Shown here: positions 43,223 to 54,560 of the stretch, in pieces
Layout of the letters: each line of letters begins with the position of its first letter
How positions within the stretch are numbered: position 1 is the stretch's first letter
Source of the DNA: Salvia splendens
Taxonomy: Eukaryota > Streptophyta > Magnoliopsida > Lamiales > Lamiaceae
DNA: 64,000 nucleotides
NCBI RefSeq assembly: GCF_004379255.2
Contig: NC_056052.1
Span: 682,001-746,000 of the forward strand
Reading direction: 5' to 3'
Position numbers and translations under genes: made by a program
The notes under the pieces: generated by a model
Told to the model about the DNA's origin: nothing
The model's input: the letters and a program-made list of their open reading frames with translations, nothing else
The model's database searches: none

Positions 43223-46200
43223 CTGAGGAAAAATGGAAAGCCTAAATTGCCTTGCAACATTGGCGTTGATCTCCTTTGTCTTGGATTCTATCTTCCTCCC
43301 CGACGCCACTGCCTGTTCCGACCAAAACAAGTCGAGCTTCACGAAACTGGGCACCTCGGCGAGCTCAACCGGAATCTGCTGAAGATGCTTACAGTTTTTG
43401 AGCTCAACGTGCTTGAGCCTCGGAAAATGATGGCGCGAAGCCAACCAAATCTTCAAATCCGTGCGGCCAATGTGCAAGAATTCAAGATGCCGAAACCCCC
43501 CATCTTTCGCCTCCCAAATCTCGCCTTGGAACGCCTCATCCTTAAGCTTCAGCACCTCCAGCTTATCAAGCGACCCTATGATCGACATGTGCCTCCATTC
43601 CAAGGCTGTCGCCGACAACGTCAGCATCCTCAGTTTTGGCGGGAACTTGTGCGCCTGCGGGAGTCCCCTCAGCTGCATCCCCGATGGACCGTCGTTTCGC
43701 AGCTTCAGCTTCTCGAGGTTGCCCAGGCTCTCGAACGAGCCACTCTTGTCGTCCAGGAGCAGAGAGAGCTTCCCGCGAATGCCCAAGCGCTTCAAATTGC
43801 GTGCCCTGTCGAAGACATCCTCAGTGCAGGACTCGGGTGAGATGGTCCCGAGTGTTTGGATCTTCTCACCCGCGCCCTTGCTGGTTTTACCCGCCTTGGC
43901 CAAAGTGGCCGAGGCGTTGGTTTTGAAATGGCGTAGCTGCGTCATGTTGAGAATGTCCGCTTTTATTTCAAGTGTTTGGGAATCCGTCCGGACGACCAGA
44001 GTTTGGATGTTCCATAGCTTTGTAAATGTTGGTGGGAGGACCTTTAGACTCACCGATAAGACGAGGTACCTCAGGTGAAGCAAGTGGTACATGTCGCCTG
44101 GGAGTTTCATGAACTTGTATGGCTCAACGTCTAGAACTCGAAGAAGCTGGAAGCCTCCAGGGATGTTTGAGATGTCCCCCAGAGGCATGATTGATTCATC
44201 CCTCGAGAAACTAACAAATGAACGAACACTTGGGCCATAGGGCTTCCTGGAAACAAAGTCCAGCACGTTGGAGTGGATGCAGAGGCGATGAAACTTGAGT
44301 TCTGATGAAACTGAAGGTTGGAAGCCTCCATGATTAAACCTCTTGATTTCTTGCAGGAAACCTTCTCGATCACTTCCAGCTTCGGTTAAGCAGAAGTAAC
44401 GAAGCATGTCATGGATCCGACATGTCTTAACTTTCCCATTGAACTTCAACTTGGCTGCTATGACTAAGTTCCTGTTGATGAGCTCCTCCAGATAGTTCTC
44501 TGCAGTTTCTTCGAGATTAACATTCTTCTGTTGTATTAGTCCCTCCGCGATCCACAGACGAGTCAATTTCCATGCAGAGATTTCATAGTCTTCTGGAAAC
44601 ATTCCGAAGTAAAGAAAGCACTCTCTCAAGTGGTAAGGCAATTTCTCATAGCTTAAAAGTATGGTATTCTCCATGCGTTTGCCCGCGTCCCAGAGGTACA
44701 TGTAGAAGCTTTTAGAGACGTCCCGCCAAGTAGCTTTCTTGGTGGACGTGTCGCCTGAGAATTTTTCGACAAGGATGCCTCCAATGACTACAATTGCAAG
44801 AGGAAGCCCTTGGCATTGCTCTGCAATGGGGCGTCCTACAGCTTCCAGCTCAGGAGGGAACTTGCGCCCTTGGAAGACTTCCAACTGCAGAAGCAAAATA
44901 CTCTCGTCGAACGTAAGGAAACGCAGCATGTAAGGGCCACTACGACGGTTCACATGCCACCCAAGTTTCTGCTGACGACTAGTGATCATGACTTTACCCA
45001 TGGGATTTCCCTTTGGCAAGGCAATGTGAAGTTTGTCCCAATCCTCACAACTCCACACATCATCCATGACGAGGAGGAACCTTCCGGTGTCCAGGTAACT
45101 GAGCACCATGTCGGCTAACTCCTTGTCAGATTTGGTTATGATCTCATCAGTGATTCTGGTCAACTCTTTGAGAATGACTAGAAAGATATCCTTTTCTTTG
45201 AACTCTTGTGATACATACACCCATATGCGAGTAGGGAACTCGTACTGGATTTCTGGATCACAGAAGATCTTCCATGCCAACGTCGTCTTGCCAAGGCCAG
45301 GCATTCCAACAATAGTTATCACCTCAAGCTCCTCGCATTCCGCATAGAGATATTCTTTCAGTTTTTTTGCCTCGTCGTCACAACCCACCACATCCGTTTG
45401 CCTAATAACTTGGGGGGCCTGTTACATACGTTCATACAAATCAACCACATATCCATATAAATCAATATTATAAGAGCAGATCAACAATCAAGCAACCGAT
45501 AACATACATTAATTAATACATAGATAAGTTCTTTAATAATTTGTAAGTCTAAAATTTGATAGAAAATCAAAATTTTATACCCGATTGTTGCAATCTTTAA
45601 CTAATGTACAAAACTGAGATAATTTTTCGGTGTATAAATTAACTTAAGAGTTTCGTTATGATTTAAAATTATACCATAAGGATTATGAATTAGGGTCCAG
45701 TGATTCACTAATCCAATCAAATAGTATATAACTACTTTTTACAATTACTTACTACTACTGTTTAATAATGTATTTTCAGGACTTAGAATTGTTTATAGTC
45801 TCATTTTTTTCAATTTGGAACGTCCACCAAAATTAGTCGGTTTGTAGAAACACATGTATCACAAATTTCATAAAACTAAGTTAATTAACTAATAAAAACT
45901 CGAGCAGATTGTGATAATTGGAATATGGTTACCTTGACTGGTTCGGGAGGCGAATCCACCTGGCGTGCTTGGGAGATGTTGGCAAAGGTTTGGGCTTTCC
46001 TGACCAACTCGATAACCTCTCTCTCTCTAAGGGACTTGACTTCTTCGGCCAGGCTGATACGCTTTGAAATGAAATGTCGGCCGAGGGAACTCTTGTTACT
46101 TACAGTTGCAGCGCCGGTCATATAAAACTCGATGGTGTCTTCAGCCTTGTAAACCACATCTCGGATCCGTCTCTCTATGTCTCGGAACCCTTCTGGCTTG

Positions 46201-46358
46201 TCCGGCATCTTGGCGGCATAGCGGAGGAAGGTATTCAACGACTCCAGATCCATTTTCAACAGCTTCAGCTCACGTTCCGCGAAGTCGATGAGACTCACTT
46301 GGTGCTTCATCAGCTCCACCAAGTTGTCCAAGAGGAACGTCACTGCGCACTCCGCCAT
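43223..46358 (-). CDS. R1-type CC-NB-LRR disease resistance protein (NLR 2)
   Basis: Exon 1 is 45933-46358 (ATG at 46358, MAECAVTFLL) and encodes the coiled-coil domain with an EDVID-like motif (AEDTIEFY). Exon 2 is 43223-45418; the join AAG|GTAACC to AACAG|GCCCCC keeps phase and gives VK-APQVIRQTDVVG. Motifs by residue: P-loop GMPGLGKTT about 180, RNBS-A with RIWVYVSQEF, kinase-2 LLVMDDVW about 257, RNBS-B GKVMITSR, GLPLAI about 346, RNBS-D CFLYFGMFPEDYE, intact RIHDML at the MHD position about 476, then leucine-rich repeats. Exon 2 encodes 732 residues and exon 1 142. A good donor (CCTCAG|GTATGT) lies at 43223/43222, so a short last exon probably follows; acceptors at about 43178 and 43115 both give a few residues and a stop. 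Without splicing the frame stops at 43184. All core motifs are intact, so it is likely functional. Confidence 0.93.
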
Positions 46359-47164
46359 CTTCCAACACCGATCACCCAACAATCACACTGTCTTCACCAA
46401 TTCAGATCAATTCATACTTCTGTTAGTGTCTTGTTTTAGTGCGTCAAATGTCTACATATTGTTCAACTCTTCACAATACACTCAAAAAATCTCCATCCTC
46501 CGCCCATATAATTACACCGTATTTCTTTTTTCATCCATCTTTTTTTCACTACAGATAGTCTATATATCTATTTATGATCATCTTTTTTTCATTTTTTTAT
46601 ATAATTTTTTTTATTTTATTCTCTCCTTAATTTTTTATTTTTCTTTCCCTATTATATTTTCTTCTTTAAATTTCATGCTAAAAAAATAAGCTTCTTGTAT
46701 CTTATGTTGAAGAGGGAGCATAATTTGTTTGACAGCTCATATGATGTAGATAGATTATTTAATTATTTTTTGACAGCTCATATAGATGATTACAGATTAT
46801 TTAATTTTTTTGACAGCTCATATAGATGTAGATAGATTAAATAATGACCAATACATGTAAAAGCTTAGTCCAACGAGGACTTTTAAAAACCCACCCTAAC
46901 CTAATTTGAAATCCGACTGAAACGTGTTTGAAAAATCGGACCGATCGGTTCAATCGGTCTAGCCACAAACCGATGTCATATCCGATCTGATTCACCCCTA
47001 TAAAACTATTAGTCAGTTGGACCGTTTTGAGCCGACAAAAATGGGTGATTGAACTGGAATCCGCAAACCAGTCCGACCAGGTAGGGAAATTTTTTGGCTC
47101 GCCAAGGACATCTCCTGGTGGAGAGCAAGAATTTTCTTCCAGATACAAAGCAGGGCTGGTGGAG

Positions 47165-47350
47165 CAATTTATGGGGATAGGATCTCATGCTGTGGTGAAA
47201 TACAAAGAAGGGCTGCTGGCTCTCCCATAAAATTAAAATAATCAAATAAATTAAATAAATAAATAAAATAAATATAATATTATTTTAGTTTTTATGGGAG
47301 ATGCAGCAGCTGCTGTGTATTTCAACGGGAATCCTATCCCCAATTTATGA
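47165..47350. mobile_element. Hairpin MITE in block B
   Basis: The arms GGGGATAGGATCTCATGCTG (left) and CGGGAATCCTATCCCC (right) begin an inverted repeat of about 75 bp, reaching CTCCCATAAAA next to an AT-rich centre. Block A lacks it. The flanking phrase CAATTTATGACTTGAGAATA is doubled at 47341 and 47371. Confidence 0.75.
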
Positions 47351-47520
47351 CTTGAGAATACGATGAGCAATTTATGACTTGAGAATAGCAATAGCCATTA
47401 TAGGCTTATAGCCTCTGCAGCTATGAATTAGGGTGGAGACAGCTTTTTTGGAATTTGAGTATAGTGATTTGGGAGTAGGAATATTTTTATTTATACGGTA
47501 ATAAACTTATAAATCAAATA

Positions 47521-47772
47521 CTCTCTTCATCCCCAATTAAAAGTCACACTTTGACCGTACACGAATTTTAAGACATGTAAAGAAAAGTTGGTTGAAAAAG
47601 TTAATGAAATGTGGGATCCACTTTTTTATATTGATTTTATAATAAAATGTGAGTGAAGTGAGTTAGTAGAATGTGAGACCTACTTACCATTTACGGTAAA
47701 AATGAAGTGTAACTCTTAATTGGGGACGGACCGAAATAGAAAAGTGTGACTCTTAATCGGGGACGGAGGAAG
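47521..47772. mobile_element. Stowaway MITE
   Basis: Bounded by TA. The left end is CTCTCTTCATCCCCAATTAAAA and the right end is CTTAATCGGGGACGGAGGAAG. An additional internal copy of the right end lies at about 47716-47732. Length 252 bp. Absent from block A. Confidence 0.8.
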
Positions 47773-47796
47773 TAATATACGTATTCAATATATTTA

Positions 47797-48016
47797 TTCC
47801 CTTCATTTCTAAACAATATGCAGTTTTGATTCGACACATATTTTAATACAAAATTGGTTAAGTAAGAGAAAATAGAGAGAAAAAGTAATTAAAAAATTAT
47901 TAATGGATAATAGATCTCACCTCATTAAAGATAAAAGAGTTTCTAATATTAGAAAATACATATTCTAATGGAATGTATTAAAAATGAAATAGTGCATATT
48001 TTTTTGGACGGGGAAG
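47797..48016. mobile_element. Second Stowaway-like MITE
   Basis: Bounded by TA. Left end TTCCCTTCATTTCTAAACAAT, right end GTGCATATTTTTTTGGACGGGGAAG. About 220 bp, absent from block A. Confidence 0.65.
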
Positions 48017-48161
48017 TATTTGACAATGAATGATGCGAATTTAAATTTTAATACGTAACTAAATACTTACACATTTGGTTTATTAATTTAATTTCATATT
48101 AAATTTTAATATTCTTGTTAAATGCTACATATAAAATTAGTATATTTTTATATATTCCCCA

Positions 48162-48437
48162 TCCATGAAAAAATAGTCTCATTTGACCTACTTAGGATGT
48201 CCACAAAAAATAGTCATATTTCTATAAATGGAAAGTCTCCCCCTCATACTTTACCTATTTTTTCTCTTTCTATCTTACTTTACCTGCTTTTTTCTCCATA
48301 TGTCTCTTACTTTAATTATTTTTTCTTCATATCTGTCGTACTTTACCTACTTTTTATTCTTCTTTTTACTTTACCAAATTACTCAATAAAATTCGTGTAG
48401 TCCCAAAAATGGGACTATTTCTTGTGGACAGAGTGAG
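48162..48437. mobile_element. Stowaway-like MITE in block B
   Basis: Same element and same position as 11720-11993 in block A. Ends GAAAAAATAGTCTCATTT and TGGGACTATTTCTTGTGGACAG are inverted copies. Confidence 0.65.
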
Positions 48438-50304
48438 TATTTAGTGTTCCGATTTGACCACTGGTCTGATTGGTCGAACCAGTTAAAGTTAAACTGTAAA
48501 TCAGTAGCCTTGCCGGTTCACTTAACGGTTCGGTTTTTAAAACATTATGTCAGGTGTGTTTGGATTTAAAAATAATCCTTCAATTCGTTGTTACGTTATG
48601 TATATTCTTTTTTGAGACGTCCCAACTTAACTGCATCATTTCCTTTTTGTCATTCTCTTTTTTACCTTTTCCTTCCTATTTTTTTCTATTTATCTTACTT
48701 CATTCTCTCTACTTAACTAATAAAACCTCATTTTCTTAAATCTCGTGCAAAAAAAATGTCTCACTTAATGATGGATGAAGGAAGTAACAATTTTTATGAA
48801 TAAAAATAGGTTTGGATTAGTCTGGCTGTGTCAGAGTCCGCGCATATTATGCGAGTCTAGGTGAGCATATCACATATTTGGTACCTAGGTTCTTTTTATC
48901 CTGAGGTAAAAAAACGATATAAAAACAAAGATCATGTATTATTGTTGTGCGAAAGTGAAAACCAAATAATTTTTATATAGTTCAGTCTAATTAAAAAGGC
49001 AGTCCAAGTTAAATTAGTGGAAAACAACCCAACACAAATAAACCTAGTCCACCAATCTCCCTCCCTAATTGTCGGCCCAACTGAAAAGAATAATAGCCGA
49101 ACCTCCTATTTTATCATTTCAATTTCATACAACCCAAAACAAGGAATGGCCCAACAATTAATGAAAACAACGAAACTCACTTTATCTTCTTCACTCCCAC
49201 TCGGTACTCTCTCTCCCCCTAGTTTCTCTCACGCCCAGAACAGAAAATCCCCAATCTATCTCTCTGTTGTCGCCTCCGTGGCCGGCAAAGAAGCTCATCT
49301 TCCTATTCCTCACAGTACTCTCTCTCTTCTATCTCAATTCATAACCGATCGCGACTCCCATCTCTCTCGTTTGAAATCTCCTTCTGCCAGCGAAAATCAG
49401 CACCGCCATCACCGACAACCTTCAATTGCCGCTGTTTTCGTCCCTCTCAGCTATCGCCATCGCTTTCAGCTCGCGAACCCATCACTGCTGTCCGTTCGAC
49501 CACGCCCAGCTCGCCGTTGCTGCCCGCTCAGCCACGTCGTCATGATTGAGCGCTTCTGCCCGGTGCCACCTCGGCTCGAACAGCCCCGATTTTCTCCCAA
49601 AAGCTAAGTTTTGTTTCTAAAGTTCTAATCTTTAAATTGTGAATTCGGTGCTTGCAGTTGGTAAGGTTTTGTGTGTGTTACAAAAGTTACCAAATGATGA
49701 ATTAGACGCGAAGATCTTGAATCTGAAATGAGGTAGTATACCTGCTGCTGAATTGAAATTCGGATAATCTCCTTGGGGTTCAAACCAAAGCGGCAGCCCC
49801 TACCTCCCTCTATCTTCTCCTCCTTTCTGCCATGAGATTTCCTTGAGGCTAGTTGAACAAGTTTGGAATAAAAGTGGCAGATTATGATAGGGACCCAACA
49901 TCGGAGACCAATGATCAACCACCCACCTTAGGGGAAGATCATGCAAACGTGCAGGAGGAGGAGCAGCAGACTCGGGGTCGAGAGAAGAAGAGGAAGACTC
50001 CTGCGCAAGCAAGGAAAGATCGACCAAAGATAAGCACATCAAAACCTGTCAATTTCAAAGATTTCGTACCCCATTAAGATTGGGATTTATTTTATTTTAT
50101 TTTTGCTTTGTTGCCTTATTTTTGAACAATTACCTAGTTTAATATTTTATATCTTTTCGGGTTTTCTTCTTGATTCTTTCCCGAATCGTACAGTCGAATC
50201 AAGCAGGGTCGGAACTCTATATATAGAGTTCATTAGAGAGTCAAAAAAATCATCTCGAGTTATAAGAAATAAAATTCTTTTTCTCGAAACCCTATTCTCA
50301 CAAA

Positions 50305-51270
50305 TAGAGATGTCAAGTGGGTCGGGCCGGCCCAGCCCGACCCGGGCCATGGTCCGCTAAGGCCCGCCTATATTGAGGCCCGACCCAGGCCCATGTCTAA
50401 GGCTGGCTGTGCTGGGCCTGGTTTTTTCTAATTTTGCTAAGCCTGGCCCTGCCCAGGCCCACTTGCTTTGTTTAAATTTTTTGTCTAAGTATTTTAAAGA
50501 TATCCTAAATGTATTATATGCAAAAATAAAACATATAACTTATATTTTTATATCACATTAACTAAATTTAAATTTAATAGTGTGTTTAAGTTCATTTATT
50601 GACTTTATGTCAACGATATTTTTCATGTTCTTTATTCTATCTAAAAGTAAGTATATAACTAAAGAAATAACCAATATTGTTAGTTTTGTTTTGTTAGTAG
50701 ATGATGTGATATGGGTTGATGTTGTATTCTTAAAGCTACAAGTATATGAACTAACTAACAAATTTAAAGAATTCTATAATTATCATCATATATTAAGGTT
50801 TGAATACGTAATATTCTTAAAGTTAAACTTCATAATCATCTTTTTTACATCTTTGGTGTAAAAATTATAAAAAAAATAAATGTAATTAAGATTGAATGTT
50901 TCGTTCATGATTTAGTTGGAAACTTATGTTGATATTACTATTACTGTTTGAGCCATTCGGAGACATCCAAAATATTGGAATGATATAGTCAAAATTAACA
51001 TGTTTCGTGCACAAGATGACATGCATAAATAGAGAAATATACTATTATTAGTGAATAATCACCTAATTACATTTAAAAAAACTAATTATAGAGGGTGGGC
51101 TTGGGCTTGGGCTTGGGCTGGGCTTCGAATGGTCCAGCGCCTGGGTTTACAAAATGGCCCAATTGGAGCCCATCTCAACTGATGAGCCCAGCCCATGCCC
51201 ACTTCGTTTCACTGGTGGGCCGTGCCATACCGGGCCGGGCCGAGCTGGGCTGGGCCAGTTGACAACTCTA
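50305..51270. mobile_element. Non-autonomous hAT element
   Basis: Perfect 8-bp target duplications CTCACAAA at 50297-50304 and 51271-51278. Inverted ends TAGAGATGTCAA and TTGACAACTCTA match at 11 of 12 positions. GC-rich subterminal regions are packed with GGGCC/GGCCC words (for example GGGTCGGGCCGGCCC), a hallmark of this hAT type. The 966-bp interior is AT-rich and has no transposase. Block A carries the single, unduplicated target (CCCACAAA), so this is an insertion in B. Confidence 0.93.
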
Positions 51271-51356
51271 CTCACAAACTCAAGTTCTGTTATTTCTCTT
51301 CTCGTTCTCAGCAAAACAGGTGCTCGTCGACGTCCGATAGGCCACAAGGCTTATCA

Positions 51357-51513
51357 GATTACGAGAGGGGATTACCTCTTAAGAGAAGGGATTGTGAACG
51401 AACAGGAAGCTGTTGGACTCTCCGCTCTTCCTATTCTCTGGTTTTCTCTCTACTGCCTTCTCTCAACTGTGTGTATGGCAGCTAGGAGAATTAGGTTAAG
51501 AACTAATCCATGA
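51357..51513 (+). other. Possible small exon or coding remnant
   Basis: Right after the end of block B a forward frame reads LREGIVNEQEAVGLSALPIL, a hydrophobic stretch WFSLYCLLSTVCMA and a basic tail RRIRLRTNP before TGA at 51511. Composition is protein-like, and the preceding CAG could be a splice acceptor. I do not recognise the family. It may equally be a chance frame. Confidence 0.25.
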
Positions 51514-52397
51514 ATTGAGTTGGTAGATTTGGATTGATTATGGTTTAATTAGGGAAAAAATATTTGCAGATCATGGTTGTGTAAAGCATGGAACGATATA
51601 CTGATTCAACAAGAACAGTCGATCACACATGACAATATATATACTTAGTTTTAAAGGGGGAGAAATCATAAGAGCAAGAATGACACCATGACTACTTCAT
51701 TTCTTTCACGACAATTCAACATTACAAGTGAATACATATCACGATTCAGAATCTCAGCTAGCGGTCAATGTGCTTTCTGGAGTTGAGAAGCTGCAAAACT
51801 CAAGATGCTGACTATCATCACCACACGCAACTGCTCCTCTGCCGAGTTGATCAATGATCAAAAGAAAAGGAAGGAGGAAGAGTTCTACCTCTCTATTTTT
51901 CCACCTAATTAATTATGATCATTATTGACAGGCAACTGCTTGATTTCCTTTTTGCAATTATAAGAGATGATTTTTATATTGATACCTAAATTTATTCCCT
52001 ATACTGGAAATTAGAGATGGGATCAATGTTTACTTTCTATCCTCAATAAAAATACCATTGTACGTTTTTTCTTTGTTTAGTTCCCTGATTTCTGTAAGTT
52101 GAACTAATCAAACTTGCACACTTTTAATTCCTCACGTCCCACTCCCAGTGACATATTTTTCTTTTTGGAATATCTCACTCTAAATGACACAATTCCTAAA
52201 ATAGAAACATTACTCGTTTTACTTTATTGGCCCTCCATTTTTGCTAAGTCAAAACTGTAAGATAATCTTAGATCAAATTAGTCATAGGAAAGGAATGTGA
52301 TCAGTGGCGGATCAAGAATCCCGGAATAGAGAAGGGCGGATTTTAATATTATAAATATTATTTTAATTTAATATTTAAATATCAAATACTTTCTCTA
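51514..52397. other. Intergenic, no gene seen
   Basis: AT-rich DNA. The phrase CAGTGGCGGATCAAGAATCC at 52305 resembles the end of a common dispersed plant repeat and introduces the minisatellite that follows. Confidence 0.4.
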
Positions 52398-53515
52398 TTT
52401 CACACACTACACACACTATACAAATTTCACACATTTCACACACTACACGCTACACAAATTTCACGCACTACATACATTTCACACACTACACACACTACAT
52501 AAATTTCACACATTTCCCGCACTACACACATTTCACACACTACACACACCAAACACATTTAATACGTTACACACATTTCACACACTTCACAGACTACAAA
52601 AATTTCACACAGTTCACACACTACATAAATTTCACACACTATACACATTTCACACACTTCACGCACTACACAAATTTCACACACTACACGCACTACATAA
52701 ATTTCACACACTACACACACACTACACAAATTTCACACATTTCCCGCACTACGCAAATTTCACACACTACACAAATTTCACACACTTCACACTTTACTCA
52801 CATTTTACACATTTCACGCATTCGAATTTTGGATTTTTTTTTCAGTTTTAGATATTTTTTTCGATTTGAATAAAAAACTGAAATTTTCTAAAAGTTTAAA
52901 CTGAACCAAATTTGAAATTTTAGTCTGTGAATAGTGTGTGTATTGTGGATATAGTGTGCGTCGTGTGTGTATTTTGTGTAAAATTTGTGTTGTGTGTGTA
53001 TTTTGTGTGTAATGTGTAGAATGTGTATTTTGTATATAGTGTATGTAGCGGGTGTATTTTGTGTAGTGTGTGAAATGTGTAAAAATTGTGTAGTGTGTGC
53101 GGTGTGTGTATTGTGTGTGCAGTGTGTGTAGTGTGTGAAATGTTTGTAGTGTGTGTACTGTGTGTACTGTGTGAAATTTATGTAATATGTGTAGTGTGTG
53201 AAATGTGTGTAGTGTGTGAAATGTTTGTAGTGTGTGAAATGTGTAATGTGCGAAATGTGTAATGTGTGAAATTTGTGTAGTGTATGAAATTTGTGTAGTT
53301 TGTGAAATGTGTGCAGTTTGTGAAATGTGTGTAATGAGGGAAATGTGTGAAATTTGTGTAGTGTGCGAAGTGTGCGAAATGTGTGTAGTGTGTGAAATGT
53401 GTGTAGTGCGTGAAATTTGTGTAGTGTGTGAAGTGCATGTAGTGTGTAAAGTGTATGAAATGTGTGTAGTGTGTGAAGTGTATGAAATATGTGTAGTGAG
53501 TAGTGAAACTATCTA
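52398..53515. repeat. Inverted pair of minisatellites
   Basis: The left half (52398-52825) is built of units like TTTCACACACTACACAAA; the right half (52925-53515) is built of their reverse complement (TTTGTGTAGTGTGTGAAA). They are separated by about 100 bp of non-repeat DNA. Period is about 10-25 bp and irregular. Long open frames in it are repeat artefacts. Confidence 0.92.
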
Positions 53516-53936
53516 ATTTTATGACTATTTGGAATTCCAATTTTCTACTTTTGATATGAAATTCAAATAATGAAATTGAAAATTTTGGAATTATAATTCA
53601 ATTCCATTTCTATACATTTTTGTGATACCAAACAATAGAATTAGAATCGGAGCCTCCAATTCCATGTTCCAAACACACCCTAAATACATTTATGAAGCTA
53701 TAAATTAGCCAACTTTCATATTTTTGAAGAGTAAATTCTATTACATTTTATATTACTGTTATTTGTATATTGAATGGTGATAGAGTATAAAGTATCAATT
53801 TTTGTTTTTTGAAAAAAGAAGAGAAACTATAGTGACTTTTCTTTTCGAATACTTTCCTACCTTAACACTATGAATAAACACACGAGTTTGTACAAGTTAA
53901 ATTTGATCAAACAATTCCATGAAATAAGCATCATAT
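53516..53936. other. Intergenic, MITE-like stretch
   Basis: The stretch 53528-53690 holds opposed AATTCCAATTT/AAATTGAATT-type words and ends in GTTCCAAACACACCCTA, which suggests a small terminal-inverted-repeat element. Borders were not resolved. Confidence 0.35.
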
Positions 53937-54275
53937 AATTGGAACGAGTAACTCAACATAATGAACTGAGTAGTCCTCATTTAAAAACACCCCATTTACT
54001 ATTTAATTGGAATGAGTAACTCAACAAAATGAACTGAGTAGTCCTCATTTAAAAACACCCCATTTACTATTTAATTGGAACGAGTAACTCAACAAAATGA
54101 ACTGAGTAGTCCTCATTTAAAAACACCTCATTTACTATTTAATTGGAACGAGTAACTCAACAAAATGAAAAGAGTAGTCCTCATTTAAAAACATCACATT
54201 TACTATTTAATTGGAAGCGAGTAACTCAACAAAATGAACTAAGTGGTCCTCGTTTAAAAACACCCCATTTACTAA
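53937..54275. repeat. Tandem array of a 68-bp unit, five copies
   Basis: The unit begins AATTGGAACGAGTAACTCAA, continues with AATGAACTGAGTAGTCCTCA and ends CCCCATTTACTATTT. Copies differ at a few positions. The array ends about 285 bp before the start codon of the PRUNE-like gene. There are no spacers, so it is not a CRISPR-type array. Confidence 0.95.
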
Positions 54276-54560
54276 ACAATGTTGCCTAAAATGCCAAAAG
54301 CTCCATAAGACTTGGTACAAACACTTGCACACACTAAAAAACAAACCTCAAGGCCGGCATTTGTAACAATTAATAGTCATGTTCATCAACTTTCAACAAT
54401 AACACAAATTATGCCAAATTTTCCTTGAAATCTCAGCCCTCGCCATATGATCAAAATGGAAGCCACGGATAGGAGGTTCAACCGCCGCCCTCTGCACTAA
54501 GGCCGACCACTGATCGGCCTTCAGAAAAAATCAACAGAAACGAAACATCCTACGAATCAA

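Larger units (their letters stand above)
46665..51356. repeat. Long repeat block B (partner of block A)
   Basis: Matches 9776-13973 except for insertions. Compared with block A it carries an extra stretch of about 900 bp (47135-48045, made of several MITEs) and a hAT element, and lacks the Athila solo LTR. It starts about 310 bp upstream of the NLR 2 start codon and ends AAGGCTTATCA, the same LTR-like end as block A. Here the next sequence is unrelated (GATTACGAGAGGGG) in place of gag. No intact gene was found inside. Confidence 0.8.

Noticed and set aside
43247..44078. Forward open frames of about 200 codons opposite NLR 2
   Set aside because: They are antisense to the well-supported leucine-rich repeat coding region and show no domain.
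53178..53540. Open frames on both strands with HYTHFTHYTHF or CVVCEMCVVCE repeats
   Set aside because: They are produced by the TGTGTAGTGTGTGAAA minisatellite; period-related frames without stops are expected by chance.
53937..54275. CRISPR-like regular repeats
   Set aside because: The units are contiguous 68-bp tandem copies with no unique spacers, in plant nuclear DNA.
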